From: Angiostrongylus vasorum
Lineage: Eukaryota > Nematoda > Chromadorea > Rhabditida > Metastrongylidae
DNA: 64,000 nucleotides
Assembly (NCBI GenBank): GCA_018806985.1
Contig: JADANN010000464.1
Span: 1,149,501-1,213,500 of the forward strand
Reading direction: 5' to 3'
How positions within the stretch are numbered: position 1 is the stretch's first letter; the number at the start of each line of letters is the position of its first letter. The translations under genes and the position numbers were made by a program. Below, piece by piece: positions 1-9,668 of this stretch. The notes below the pieces were generated by a model, which saw only the letters and a list, made by a program, of their open reading frames with translations, did not search any database and was not told the origin of the DNA.

Positions 1-115
1 GTGGTGGTGAATGCTTTTGCCCCATAAAGGGTAAATGGCAGATAGCTGAAGTCCGGAGTTTTGCGAATATCTCAGCACCAATGTGGTTGGATTTCGCATA
101 ATCTTAACAATATTT
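1..115 (+). repeat. tRNA-like SINE family S1, 5'-truncated by window edge
   Basis: The first ~115 bases match the S1 repeat seen at 21455-21625 (plus) and 3841-4115 and 15060-15335 (minus). They share the GTGGTGGTGAA start, a run around AAAGGGTAA, and the block TCCGGAGTTTTGC followed by AATATCTCAGC. The tRNA-like head is degenerate here. Boundaries are approximate. Confidence 0.55.
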
Positions 116-1299
116 TTTGAAGTAAAACTCTAGCAACTGAACGCAGCATTATACCGGACTACACATTTCTAATCTTTGGCAAACATTAGTCATGGCGAGC
201 TGACGGAATACACATATAGAACGAAAAAATGCTTAGAACGATTCTATGAAAAGGAATATTAGCGTCTTGTGGCGTGTAGAAAAACGATGGAATGGAATCG
301 GAGAAGATGTGCATTTCAAGGGATAGGACTGGTGAATTTTATTCGAAAATACGTTAAGGATTCGAATAATTCATCATATCGCTGACAAAACACAAGAAGT
401 TGGAAGCAGATACACGTCACTGAGTGTGGTAAAACAGAATGAAACGAATCGAAATGATGGTGAATTCCGTAGAAGCAATCGAGAACGTGGAAGTAGTAGG
501 AACGTAGAAGTATTCAACTATAAAGAAGTGTAGCCGATATTCCGTTGATTACGTGACCAAAGCTCCGTTAAGTTACGTATTTAATTTATTAAGCTCCTGA
601 TTTCATGTCGATAAAGCTCATTGAAAAGACAACGGCTGGATTTAAATCGAACAAAAACCTGCTCCACTACTCCGCTCCATTACATCTGATCTACTGCTTG
701 GATCGGTGTTCACTCAAAGCATGATTCAAATGCATCACCTATAGCCTTACCAGCTTCTCCGCAGTTATTGGTTACCATAGAATAAAACTATGCACATGGC
801 AGGATTTTTTCAATACCTGCTCCAAAGACTGTAGATTTCTGTGGAGATCGCTCCGCAGTGTCTCTTCGACAATACAAGGTGCTGACTAGATATTTCGCCG
901 TTCACAGATGGAAATCCGATTTTTTCATCGTCGACAATTGGTGGTTGAGCTGTAACTTATCAGTTCATCAATAATAACTCGAAAAGAACACACATATCTT
1001 CTTCAGAAGCTGCGTAGAAGATTGTCGAGAACAATCGGATTCACCACCTTGTTCAAATTTCTTATTCTAGACATCTCTTTTAGATCGCGTGCGACGATAG
1101 GAAAAGTTCTTGGGTACTATCGACAGCGTGTTTAATAAAACGTTGAAGATCATCTTTAGTTCTCGAGGAAAACAATATGAGATGAATATGGAACAGCTAA
1201 TTCTACGGAGGTCAGTGGTGTGACACTGGCGTCTACGGTGATGGGTAGAGTGATAATAAAGAGCTGTAATATTATGAGGATTCCAGAGTCTTATTCGTA
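116..1299. other. No gene recognised
   Basis: About 1.2 kb of A/T-rich sequence with no convincing splice-flanked exon, RNA gene or element on either strand. A short minus-strand open frame at 1067-1306 has no recognisable domain and I treat it as chance. Confidence 0.5.
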
Positions 1300-1490
1300 A
1301 AAGCACGGCTCCGAGGGAGGCGAAAAAGCTGAAACATCAGCCATTGACGAACAACAACAACAATGACAACGACAACATCTCAGCAATCTCGCATCAGTTC
1401 AACAATATGAGTTCATAAGAACATTTAGATAAACATATCAACTATTTGTGCCCAGGTCTACAAAAGCCGGTCTTTTGAATTGGTATTAAG
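1300..1490 (+). mobile_element. Solo Penelope-like element 3' tail
   Basis: This stretch matches the 3' end of the nested PLE at 9480-9668 in the same order. First comes a hammerhead-like block (1307-1342, GGCT at one end and AGCC at the other, with GAAAC inside), then a CAACAACAA-rich run, then TCGCATCAG, then CATATCAACTAT, and finally a block near GCCGGTCTTTTGAAT. No coding part of the PLE precedes it, so it is a severely 5'-truncated or solo tail. Confidence 0.6.
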
Positions 1491-1591
1491 ATTGGTACAT
1501 ATCAGAACTTTATAGAAACACCTTCGAACCGAACCCCCATTCCATGTACGAATGCTTAGCTATAGTGATGAATAGACAACACTGCAAACAC

Positions 1592-1735
1592 TGCTGCCAA
1601 CCTATTTCGGCCAACGTTTCGACGTTTTTCGTCTTCAACAGAGCCAATAATCCGAGAAAGGATGATGGTCTCGGATCATCTGTTCTGATGAAGACGAAGA
1701 TGTCGAAACATTGGCCGAAATAAGTCTATTTACCA
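1592..1735. repeat. Inverted pair of PLE hammerhead-like motifs
   Basis: 1592-1645 is the reverse complement (imperfect) of 1683-1735. Each arm carries the core GTCGAAAC next to TTGGCCGAAATA. The plus arm (1685-1722) contains an exact CTGATGA, a short GAC/GTC stem and GAAAC. The arms flank a ~40-base spacer. It lies directly upstream of RTE copy A. Confidence 0.6.
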
Positions 1736-1737
1736 AC

Positions 1738-2785
1738 CTCGAGTAAAGCTTATGACTTAGTTGAGATAGCAGCAGTCAATGAGGTCTTAGACAGGCAGGG
1801 CGTTGCTGCTCAGTAATTGGAGATTCTTCTTGAGCTGTATAAGAATTTCACAAGCAAAATATCACTATTCTACAATTCTATTAAGATAGACGTCTGAAGA
1901 GGTATTAGAAAAGACGATACCATCTCGGCAAAAATTTTTCACACCCACACTCGAGAACGTCATGCGAACACTAAAATGGGCCAACATGGGAATAAAAATC
2001 GATGGTCGAGAACTACAAAGCTTCACCTCGCTGACGATAATATTCTCATAACGCAAACGTTAGCGAAGCGAAACGATTGTTTGTTAATTTTGACAACGAG
2101 CGTGAAAAAAGTTGGCCTTCCACTGAATAGCACAAAATGGTGTTCTGAGAAACGACTGGCTTCCCTACGCTCGCGAATATCTCCAAATGATAGAGCTAGG
2201 TCTATCTAGCTCAGAAGATCAACATGATGAACGAACTAGCTCCACAGTTGAGCAAAAGAAAGCGAGCGGTTCGAGAAGCTTTCAAGAGCATCGGAAATTC
2301 GGTGAAGAGAACAAAGAACACCCGGTTCCGTGACCACCTTTTCGACTATGCGTCAGAAACTTGATTGCTACGTAAGCAGGATGAAAGATCACTCAGCATT
2401 ATAGAACGCACAGTATAAAAAGCATGATGCCAGGAGTACCCCGTATATTGCAAGTGAGAGAATGGATCCGAAGCTCAGATCTATGGCAGCGATCAAGAAT
2501 CAAAGACACCGTTCTACATGCCAGACTACCGAAGATAAGCTAAGCCGGCACATAATGTGTATGAGCGAAAACCGATGAACAAGAGCCGTCAGTGACTGGG
2601 TTCCTCGGGATGTCAAGCTTACTGCAGCAAGATCACAGACTTGATGGTCAGAACATTTTGAGAAAACCCTAGAAAGAGATATGATGCTCAAGTGGCCTTT
2701 AGAGCGAGAACTCACTGAGATACTCATGAACGCAACTAGGGTTAACGGACGATAGGTGGTAGAAGCGGGAGGCGATACCAACCTG
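1738..2785 (+). pseudogene. RTE-alpha LINE copy A, reverse transcriptase 3' half
   Basis: A 5'-truncated RTE-clade non-LTR retrotransposon. Broken frames read like RT motif A onward: a residue of YDLVEIAAVNEV, then a GIRKDDTIS-like motif B, then LADDNILIT, which is the catalytic motif C with F changed to L (both aspartates kept). The thumb region follows, and a C-terminal part resembles the other copies (SDLWQRSRIKD-type block). Several stops and indels interrupt it, so it is non-functional. The missing endonuclease half and the downstream PLE-like tail at 2793 show truncation and later insertion. It aligns throughout with copies B (6997-10980) and D (59370-62440). Confidence 0.8.
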
Positions 2786-2792
2786 GAATAGC

Positions 2793-2862
2793 TCAATCAT
2801 GCAGAAAATTGTTGATTATTGTTGCCAATGTTTGATGAAGGTTGGTTTTAAAGATATCAACA
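2793..2862 (+). repeat. PLE-tail-like fragment
   Basis: The block ATCATGCAGAAAATTGTTG followed by ATTATTGTTGCCAATG recurs, diverged, at 58795-58850 and, more weakly, at 56215 and 56970. In the last two it precedes a GGTTAAATCATGGTCGGTTTT block. I read it as the extreme 3' end of a PLE subfamily. The assignment rests on similarity between copies only. Confidence 0.4.
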
Positions 2863-3099
2863 GTTTGACTGGAATAGCACTTCGGGTACTTTAGATTTAA
2901 TGGTGGAATTTTCCGTCCATTTTTTTCAGATGCTAGTGAAACATTTTGGAGCAGATTAGTACTATGGTAGACATGTCTGATATGAAACCGAGCGCACACA
3001 CTGAAATTTAAGAAGTAGCATGAGAAAAATCGGAATTGGAAGTGTTCAACTCAGTAGTTAAAGGTGTTCTCTAACACACACTGGATCTATGGTTAGTTG

Positions 3100-3290
3100 G
3101 ATTCCACCCACCAAGTCCTCTATCCGGATGGCTTCAGCAAATTTATAGTAGAAAACAATTTTCTGGAGAGTGAAAACTCCTCATACATCGGTAGGTTGCC
3201 ACAAGTTATTGCACAGACCAGATATGCATTAATTCACCACTGCATTGGTTGGTGCAGTCGAATTAATGGTGCTTCCCAAAGAGATTGTTC
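3100..3290 (+). repeat. Old SINE family S2 fragment
   Basis: A diverged match to the body of S2 (14555-14815). CATCGGTAGG, then AAGTTATTGCACAGACCAG, then ATATGCATTAATTCACC correspond to the S2 body around 14700-14750. The tRNA-like head is not recognisable. An open frame of 99 codons across this segment is not taken as a gene. Confidence 0.45.
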
Positions 3291-3589
3291 AATGCAAAAT
3301 ATTTTTAACCTTCTATCTGAGATGAATAGGAATAGAGAATTTCTAAAAACGTTCGATAACGTGGACCAGTTTTCTCTGGAAGTGGAAGCTCTCTAAATAA
3401 CTCAAACGACCTATTTTTTTATAAGCCTGAGTATTAGCAATCGGCAAATGTTTACATATTTTTACAAACCGCCTTTGTTGAGCTGACATGAGATTGGTAT
3501 CAATTGTTGATGTTGTTGAGTACCCATGTGTTGCTCACGTGAGAGCCACTTAGATCACTGATGGTCCCACACCTAACAAAAGGGATGAG

Positions 3590-3792
3590 TAGTGCGTAAA
3601 CAAAACGACCTTCGTTTGTGTATCAGATTCTCATTAGTACTACAGACAGTTCACAAAATCACATGGATATCGTTACATAAAATAAGTCCAGATTCTGAAT
3701 ATGGCGAAGTCGCCGAAACGTCACTCACCGAGAAACGACAACAACAGCAACTAATGCGAACTTCGCATCAGCTTAACAAAGGCAGTCAACAA

Positions 3793-3794
<2 letters not shown>
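3590..3794 (+). mobile_element. PLE 3' tail with hammerhead-like motif
   Basis: Contains CTGAATATGGCGAAGTCGCC followed by GAAACGTC (3697-3724), the same stem and GAAAC arrangement as the tails at 9481 and 52658. Then comes a CAACAACAGCAAC run and a perfect 7-bp hairpin ATGCGAA-C-TTCGCAT at 3754-3768. The 9557-9571 copy has an imperfect form of this hairpin. The tail is followed directly by a (TA)n run. Confidence 0.6.

Positions 3795-3832
<38 letters not shown>
3795..3832. repeat. (TA)n microsatellite
   Basis: An uninterrupted run of alternating T and A, about 19 dinucleotides. Confidence 0.97.
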
Positions 3833-3833
<1 letters not shown>

Positions 3834-3840
3834 ACAGCAA

Positions 3841-4115
3841 TAGTACCGAGATATTTGCAAACTCCGGACCGCAGGTGTCTGCGGTGAGGAGCGAACACGC
3901 TATTACCCTTTCCGGGGGCTAACGCGTTCACCACCACACCATGCGGATCGTTCGTTTCGCCTGTCTGTCAGCTAGTTTTCTATCGATCAGTGCCATCAGC
4001 AGTCACCCGTCAACGGGACTGATCTGGGTAGCCCAAACCGGCATTGAATGTAGTTAATCTGAGGCTGTAGTTGAAATCACAAGGTTAACTTTCTATTTGC
4101 TCTCTAATTTTTTAT
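3841..4115 (-). repeat. SINE-like family S1, minus-strand copy
   Basis: Read on the minus strand it contains GCATGGTGTGGTGGTGAACG (one mismatch from a pol III A box TGGTGTAGTGG) and GTTCGCTCC (B-box-like), then GCAGACACCTGCGGTCCGG and TTTGCAAATATCTC. The same order is seen at 21455-21625 on the plus strand. The family extends about 110 bases 5' of the tRNA-like part (CAGGCGAAACGAACG block). The 3' side ends in a GGGTA-type boundary. Confidence 0.65.
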
Positions 4116-4121
4116 GGCAGG

Positions 4122-4154
4122 GTATACATATGTATATATATATACATATATATA

Positions 4155-4200
<46 letters not shown>
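4122..4200. repeat. (TA)n-rich microsatellite
   Basis: Alternating TA with scattered C and G interruptions in the first 40 bases, then a pure run to 4200. Confidence 0.95.
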
Positions 4201-4203
<3 letters not shown>

Positions 4204-4965
4204 TTCCATTTGCTTTTCGGTGCCTCTATCTTTAATATAGGGAATCTTGTAGCTTCTTGTAGTAAACTGCATTCTTCATTTAGAGATTACCGGGCTACGT
4301 AGCACGTCCGTTAATAGCGCGGTGTTAGATGTGGACGAAAGTGGCTTGGCTGGCGATTTTGTATTTTAAAGACTTATGTGTCGCAATGTATCGCTAAAAA
4401 TCTAGGTTATATAAAAAATTAGAAGTTGGTCATTTATCCCTCAGACAACTAGTTTGTATAAATCCGAACAATGGCGATGTTCATTTAAAAATGAACCAAG
4501 AAGAAAAGAGGACAAGCCTTTGTAAGCAATCGGCGTGGAAGAAACCGAGTCGAATAGCAGCACTTTTTGATGAAAAGAATATGTTAACGACTGGAAAGCT
4601 CTTGGTGTTGCTCAGGGTGGAAAGGCGGTCGATACTTCCGATTCTAACAGACAGTGAAGGCACTCATTCAAAACAGATGGCGATAGAGGTTAGTTCTGAA
4701 TCGTCACTTGCGTCAAATAATCATTTACATTTCCTCCAGTATAAGTTTTATGACAAACTTTCTCAGTTGGATATAACTAATAAATGAAAACAAGAAATCG
4801 CAATGTTTTTTTTCCATTGCTGTTATATGTGATGTCAAACGAGACATCGAATTCGCTGTTATGAATGCGAATATGCAATTCAGTTGATCATATTTCCCCC
4901 TACCAATTGGTCTTGTAATGAATAAGGACCGATTGCCGCAACTTCAAGATGAGTGGAAGAAATTG

Positions 4966-4968
<3 letters not shown>
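4201..4968. other. No gene recognised; one open segment
   Basis: The only sizeable open stretch is 4491-4787 (plus). It has a lysine- and serine-rich translation and no motif I recognise. It lacks paralogous support within the window and clear splice sites. It could be an exon, but I cannot support a function. Confidence 0.4.

Positions 4969-5017
<49 letters not shown>
4969..5017. repeat. (TA)n microsatellite
   Basis: Pure alternating AT run, about 24 dinucleotides. Confidence 0.97.
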
Positions 5018-5018
<1 letters not shown>

Positions 5019-5475
5019 TATGCTATAAGAATGGTATAAAACCATTCTTTGGCAGACAGTTTTAAACTAAAAGGCACTTGCAGAGGTATCTGTTTTACAA
5101 CAAAGTGATATTTCAATTTTCCTCGTACTTTTTCACTTACAACACTGTCTGTTGGATGAGCTCGGGCATAGGTCGCCTTTGCAGTGTCCAATAGCCGGGC
5201 TGTAATTGGACGTGCGAGTAAGTAATACGACTTTCGATGAGTACTTTATATAAAAAACGTATTAGCCTCTACAGTCATAGTAGAGAAGTCGGTGCCATGT
5301 CATTCCATAGAAAAGCAAGATTTGGATTTTCATGATGACGTCATCGGCTCAAAAAAGGTGACCGACTAGTAATACAGTGGCAATTGGATTTCTGTGATCA
5401 TGCCACTTATTCAAAAAAAGGCTACCGATGTGTCATGAAGAGGCGTAAAACATAAAAAATGTTCATTTGAAGCCG

Positions 5476-5483
5476 TATAAAAG
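5476..5483 (+). promoter_or_regulatory. TATA box of CAP gene copy 1
   Basis: TATAAAAG lies 35 bases before the ATG at 5511. The paralogue CAP2 has TATAAAA at 20478-20484, 42 bases before its ATG. The shared position supports a real core promoter with a very short 5' leader. Trans-splicing cannot be judged from sequence alone. Confidence 0.6.
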
Positions 5484-8400
5484 AAAGAGATTCTGGTGAA
5501 AAGTCGTTCAATGACGGCGAACACCCTCATTGCTCCTTTCATTTTTTGTTGCGGTATGCTTGACACTGTTGGAAGCAATAAGAATGCCACGATATGAACC
5601 TAGAGGATCTATTAAATCATTTCAGGCATGCCACGCAGACGACAACGACACTTATCATTGCGAAGGCCGCCTGTTTTTTCGGCATTTTCGTGTTTCGCTT
5701 TTAATCTCATGCCACCACATGTTTCCTTTGTTTGCAAAATTCTGACTCTTGTAATTAAAATTCCCGGAATGCCCTAGCGGCACAAACATGAATTACACGC
5801 TGAGGAGGGAGTGTGCAGCATATCACAATGTTCTGAGTTTCGTATGAATACAAAATTTCTTGGAAAAGCCAGTTACCAGCCACTGTTCTGCAATGGGAGA
5901 ATCACCTTCACGGAGCATATTTTTTTAAACTAAAGATTCTGTATTCAGGGCCTTCCTCCAAAGCCCTTTTAGGGAAGTAGGTCCCTGAATATCTTTCCCT
6001 TCTGGAATGTTCCCCACCTCTTCAAATTGAGCCTTCTGGTTACGAACAAATTTTCACAAAAGTGTTCATTTAATTAGAAATGCGAACAGATTTTCATTTT
6101 AGCTTTGTAGAATTGTGACTGTGACTTAGAAAGAACTGTTTACAATATTGCCATGTTATGTTACAATGAAGGCCATCCAAGCTTCAACTGTACACGAAGC
6201 AACAATTACACTAGCCCACTATTTGATCGCGAAGCTATCATTTTTCGGGTGAGTGGGATTGAAAGGTCTGGTTCAGTTTTTTGTCAAGAAAAAAAAACAC
6301 TACTTTTGACAAAGGAAAATCTATAAGAAAAAAATAGTGGATCGATTTAGACTATAAATAATAATATACCCTGCACAACTTACGAAATCCTTTTTCTGTA
6401 GCTTACCGAATCCATTATATTTAGCTAGACACATGTTTATATTAAACTTTCTCACTTGGTAGGCAACAGGGGGAATGGGTGTCTACCTTCAGCACCAAGC
6501 ACTCTAGTTAATCTAATGCCTTCGGAAAAAACAACAGTAATTTCTGTTCTTCAGGTTATATGTTGCAAAAATGTCTCCAAAAAGTCCTTAGAATGATTGA
6601 CTAAAAACATTAGTAGAGTGCATAGAACTCGGTCATGAGCACCAGCTTTTTGTGTGTCAAGGCAGCGCAGAAGAAATTTCCGCGGCGCCAACGGCGGTCT
6701 GCAGAATTCATTGGCTAACTCGGCAGTGTTACTCAAAGTCATGAATTAAAGGATGCTCACCGCATACAAGTGGTTAAGCTATCGATGTTCTGAGCTCAGA
6801 AGATATTTTCAGATGTTGGTTGGAACTATGACGGAAATGGGATGCGCCCTTTATCCAAATTGCACCAACTTGTCCAATCCTTCAACTTTCTTTGTGTCAT
6901 TTGTTTGTCAGTGGAGACACATACGTTACCATTTCACACTAAGTTCTTAACAAAAATTCGTTTCTTATCCCTATTTCTTATCTCTATTTGTTCGGCCGCT
7001 ACGGATCTCCTTCGTATGAGGGATCTCGAGCTGGTTAGTCGCGAGGCTACGTGGCCCGTTCTGGCGGTTTGGCGAGCAGTTCTAGGCTGCATTATTCGCA
7101 AGGGATATGGTGATAATCTATACTTACAATGCACGCACACTACCATCTGAGTCTTCGATAGACACTGATGACACGAGGACATGATCTTATAAGCATGAAC
7201 AGTAAGGTCCGCCTTAATCAGACTGGCAGAGACGAGAAGGTGCCACCCATTCAACGTCCTCTATGACACCAGAGAAGAAATGTCACTCGGAACATGAGAG
7301 AGAAGAAAAGTCGGCAGCGTCGGCAGCGTCGGCCTTCTCGTCAACTCGAGTTTGCCCATGAACATCGATTCATTCGAACAGCTTACAACCCGAATCGGAC
7401 GTTTACGATTAAAAAGATGTGGATCACCACCAACTTTGACAATCTTCGTCGTTTACGCGCCGACATCAAACTATGTCGAAGAAGAAGTCGAAGCGTTCTA
7501 AATGGACTTAGAGTTCTACAAGTTCTACAGAAAAGACCATACACTCTACAAAGTCATCATTGGAGATTTCAACGCCAATACTGGACCAAGAAAACGTCTC
7601 AAGAACGTCACATTGGGACCCACGGACTAGAATGGAACGAACAGCGTGAGCCGCTATCTGATTTTATCATGATGACCAAGATCATCCATGGTAACTCGCA
7701 ATTCTAGAAGCCCCACCCTCAAAGCTGTACGTGGGAGTCTCCCGATGCAGAGTACCATAACGAAATTGACCACATCATAGTAAATAGAAGCTTTTGCCTA
7801 ACCGATGTCGCTGTTTTCCCAAAATTCTACACGGAAACAGACCACCGTCTTCTTCGTGCAGAATTCTATTTCTCGCAGAACGGAGAAAAAGCCGCTAAAT
7901 TCAAAAATCCGAAGTGCCAGAACCACCGTAAACTGGGACTTATTCAATTCATTACTCAGCTGTTGGGAAGATGCCGTTGTCGACAACATCGACGAGGAAT
8001 ACGATCAGCTCATTCAACATCTTCGGGTTAGCGCTGTAAAAGCTGAGAGTTCGAAAGTCACCAAGAGACGTCTGTCTCCAGAATTACTCGAGCTGACACG
8101 CTAGCATGGAATCATACGAGCTGCAGGCAACCGCGAATTAACGTCCGAACTTGCAAAACAATGCAGATAGGCGATAAAAGAATATCTTAAAGGCAGAAGA
8201 GCAGCAGTATTGGTTGAAGCTGCAGCGGCTGGGAGAAGCATTCGCAAAGTCCACCGAAGCTTCGTCAATTACAAGACCACGATGATTGCACTAAGACCCT
8301 CAGACAGAACAGTTACAGCGTCCAGAAAGGCAATGGACGAAATCATCCACGAATACTACTCAGGTCTCTTCGATAGCAACGTCCACCTCCCGTCATATGA

Positions 8401-8724
8401 AATAAAGGAGGATAACAATAGGATGTTGTAACACAGGTCCTCCCTTCCGAAATCCGACATGCCATTTCGTCGGTGAAAAATCGACAGCACCAGGTCCGGA
8501 CAGGATAAGATCTGAACACCTGAACAACCATCCGCCAGTCCTCGTAAGCACACTGGCTCGCTTTTTTTCACACGTTACCTGTCTGAATGCAAGATCTCCA
8601 CTCAGTGGAAGACCAGTAAGACCGTGTTATTGTTCAAGAAGGGTGACCTACACGATATCGGCAACTATCGCCCAATCTTCTTGCTGTCTGTCGTCTACAA
8701 ACTTTCCACTCGAGTCATCCTAAA

Positions 8725-9668
8725 ATAATGTTTCGGACGTAAGTAAGATCCCTTTTAAGCTACCCTTCATATCAAATGAAATAAGTTACGCCATTAAGAG
8801 ATGCTTAAGAAAAAGTGGTCTTGAAAATTATATAACGATTATTGACATCCCACCCAATACCCTACGCCGTCAGTTAGTTCGCAACCGTCTCTATGATCGT
8901 TTGTGCAGCTTAAAAAACTGTATGATCTGTCCTAATGGGAGAGACGGGGATTGCATGAGTTCGGTTGTAATATATTTGAATGTAATGCATGCTGTGAGGA
9001 ATATATTGGGGGAAACGGGTAGACCACTTTGTGTCCGCATAAAAGAACATCTAGATGGGAAGGCTAAAATTCGTCAAAACACTCCTCTAGGTACGCGTAG
9101 GGCACAAAAGCACAACGGCGATGATTTTGAAGTGACTGTACGGGTCCTAGCGCAGGAGTCGAAAACATCAACGCGCAAAACTCTTTAAGCGTTTTGGATA
9201 AAATTCAAAAATCCAAAGATGAACCGGAAAGACGAATGCCTCACTATCACACGTGACCTGACGCCCTATTTCAAAAATGATATTTTGAGCCCGGTGTGTG
9301 TCGTGCTCCTGACCCCACGTGAGCAACGCGTGGGCCAGTCCCACTCGTTACGTCACGGTGAGTAGCCTTTCAGTATGACCGTAGCATCCTAACCCACCAT
9401 CTATTTAAAACTTTGATCATCACTAATACTTTAGCCTTTTCCACCGAATAATTAAAGTATTCTAATATAAAACGCGTCCAGGCTCTGAGGAAGGCGAAAT
9501 CGCCGGAAACGTCAGCCATCGACCAACAACACCAACAGCAACGACAACGAAGACCTATGCGAACCTTGCATCAGCTAAAGAAGATCAGTTTATAAGATCA
9601 CATAAATAAATATATCAACTATCTATGTCGAGGTTTATAGAAAGTCGGTCTTTCGAGTTATTAAGAGA
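8725..9668 (+). mobile_element. Penelope-like element nested in RTE copy B
   Basis: A 5'-truncated PLE carrying the region between RT and endonuclease and a GIY-YIG-type endonuclease. The frame reads LPFISNEISYAIKRCLR, then LRRQLVRNRLYDRLC, then a cysteine cluster (CSLKNCMICP and GDCMSS), then LGETGRPLCVRIKEHLDG at about 9005-9058, with the second half of the GIY-YIG motif degenerate (NILGETG for EYIGETG). The GTRRAQKHNGDDFEV block and a stop follow near 9186. The 3' region has a hammerhead-like motif at 9481-9517, a CAACAACA run, an imperfect hairpin at 9557-9571 and an AGTCGGTCTTTCG end. CATCCTAAA is duplicated at 8716-8724 and 9669-9677. The RTE reading resumes exactly across the duplication. 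Confidence 0.85.
9481..9517 (+). ncRNA. Candidate type I hammerhead ribozyme in PLE tail
   Basis: Seen: GGCT (9481-9484), CTGAGGA (9485-9491), one A, GGCG (9493-9496), AAAT, CGCC (9501-9504), GGAAAC (9505-9510), GTC (9511-9513), AGCC (9514-9517). GGCT pairs with AGCC as helix I and GGCG pairs with CGCC as helix II. CTGANGA plus GAAAC match the hammerhead core (position 7 may be any base), and GTC is a classic cleavage triplet. Departures: one unpaired A before helix II, an extra G before GAAAC, and almost no helix III. Hammerheads with very short helix III are known from Penelope-like elements. Activity of this copy is unproven. Confidence 0.5.

Noticed and set aside
3841..4115. Functional tRNA gene on the minus strand
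   Set aside because: The A and B boxes are degenerate, no cloverleaf with a plausible anticodon arm is visible, and the sequence is one of several dispersed copies.
5035..5041. TATAAAA near 5035 as a gene promoter
   Set aside because: It lies inside a short AATGGT/ACCATT palindrome next to a (TA)n run, and no start codon with a coding exon follows. The CAP1 TATA box at 5476 is better supported.
6842..7254. Open frames overlapping on both strands at the RTE copy B start
   Set aside because: They are shadows of CAP1 exon 7 and the RTE 5' region.
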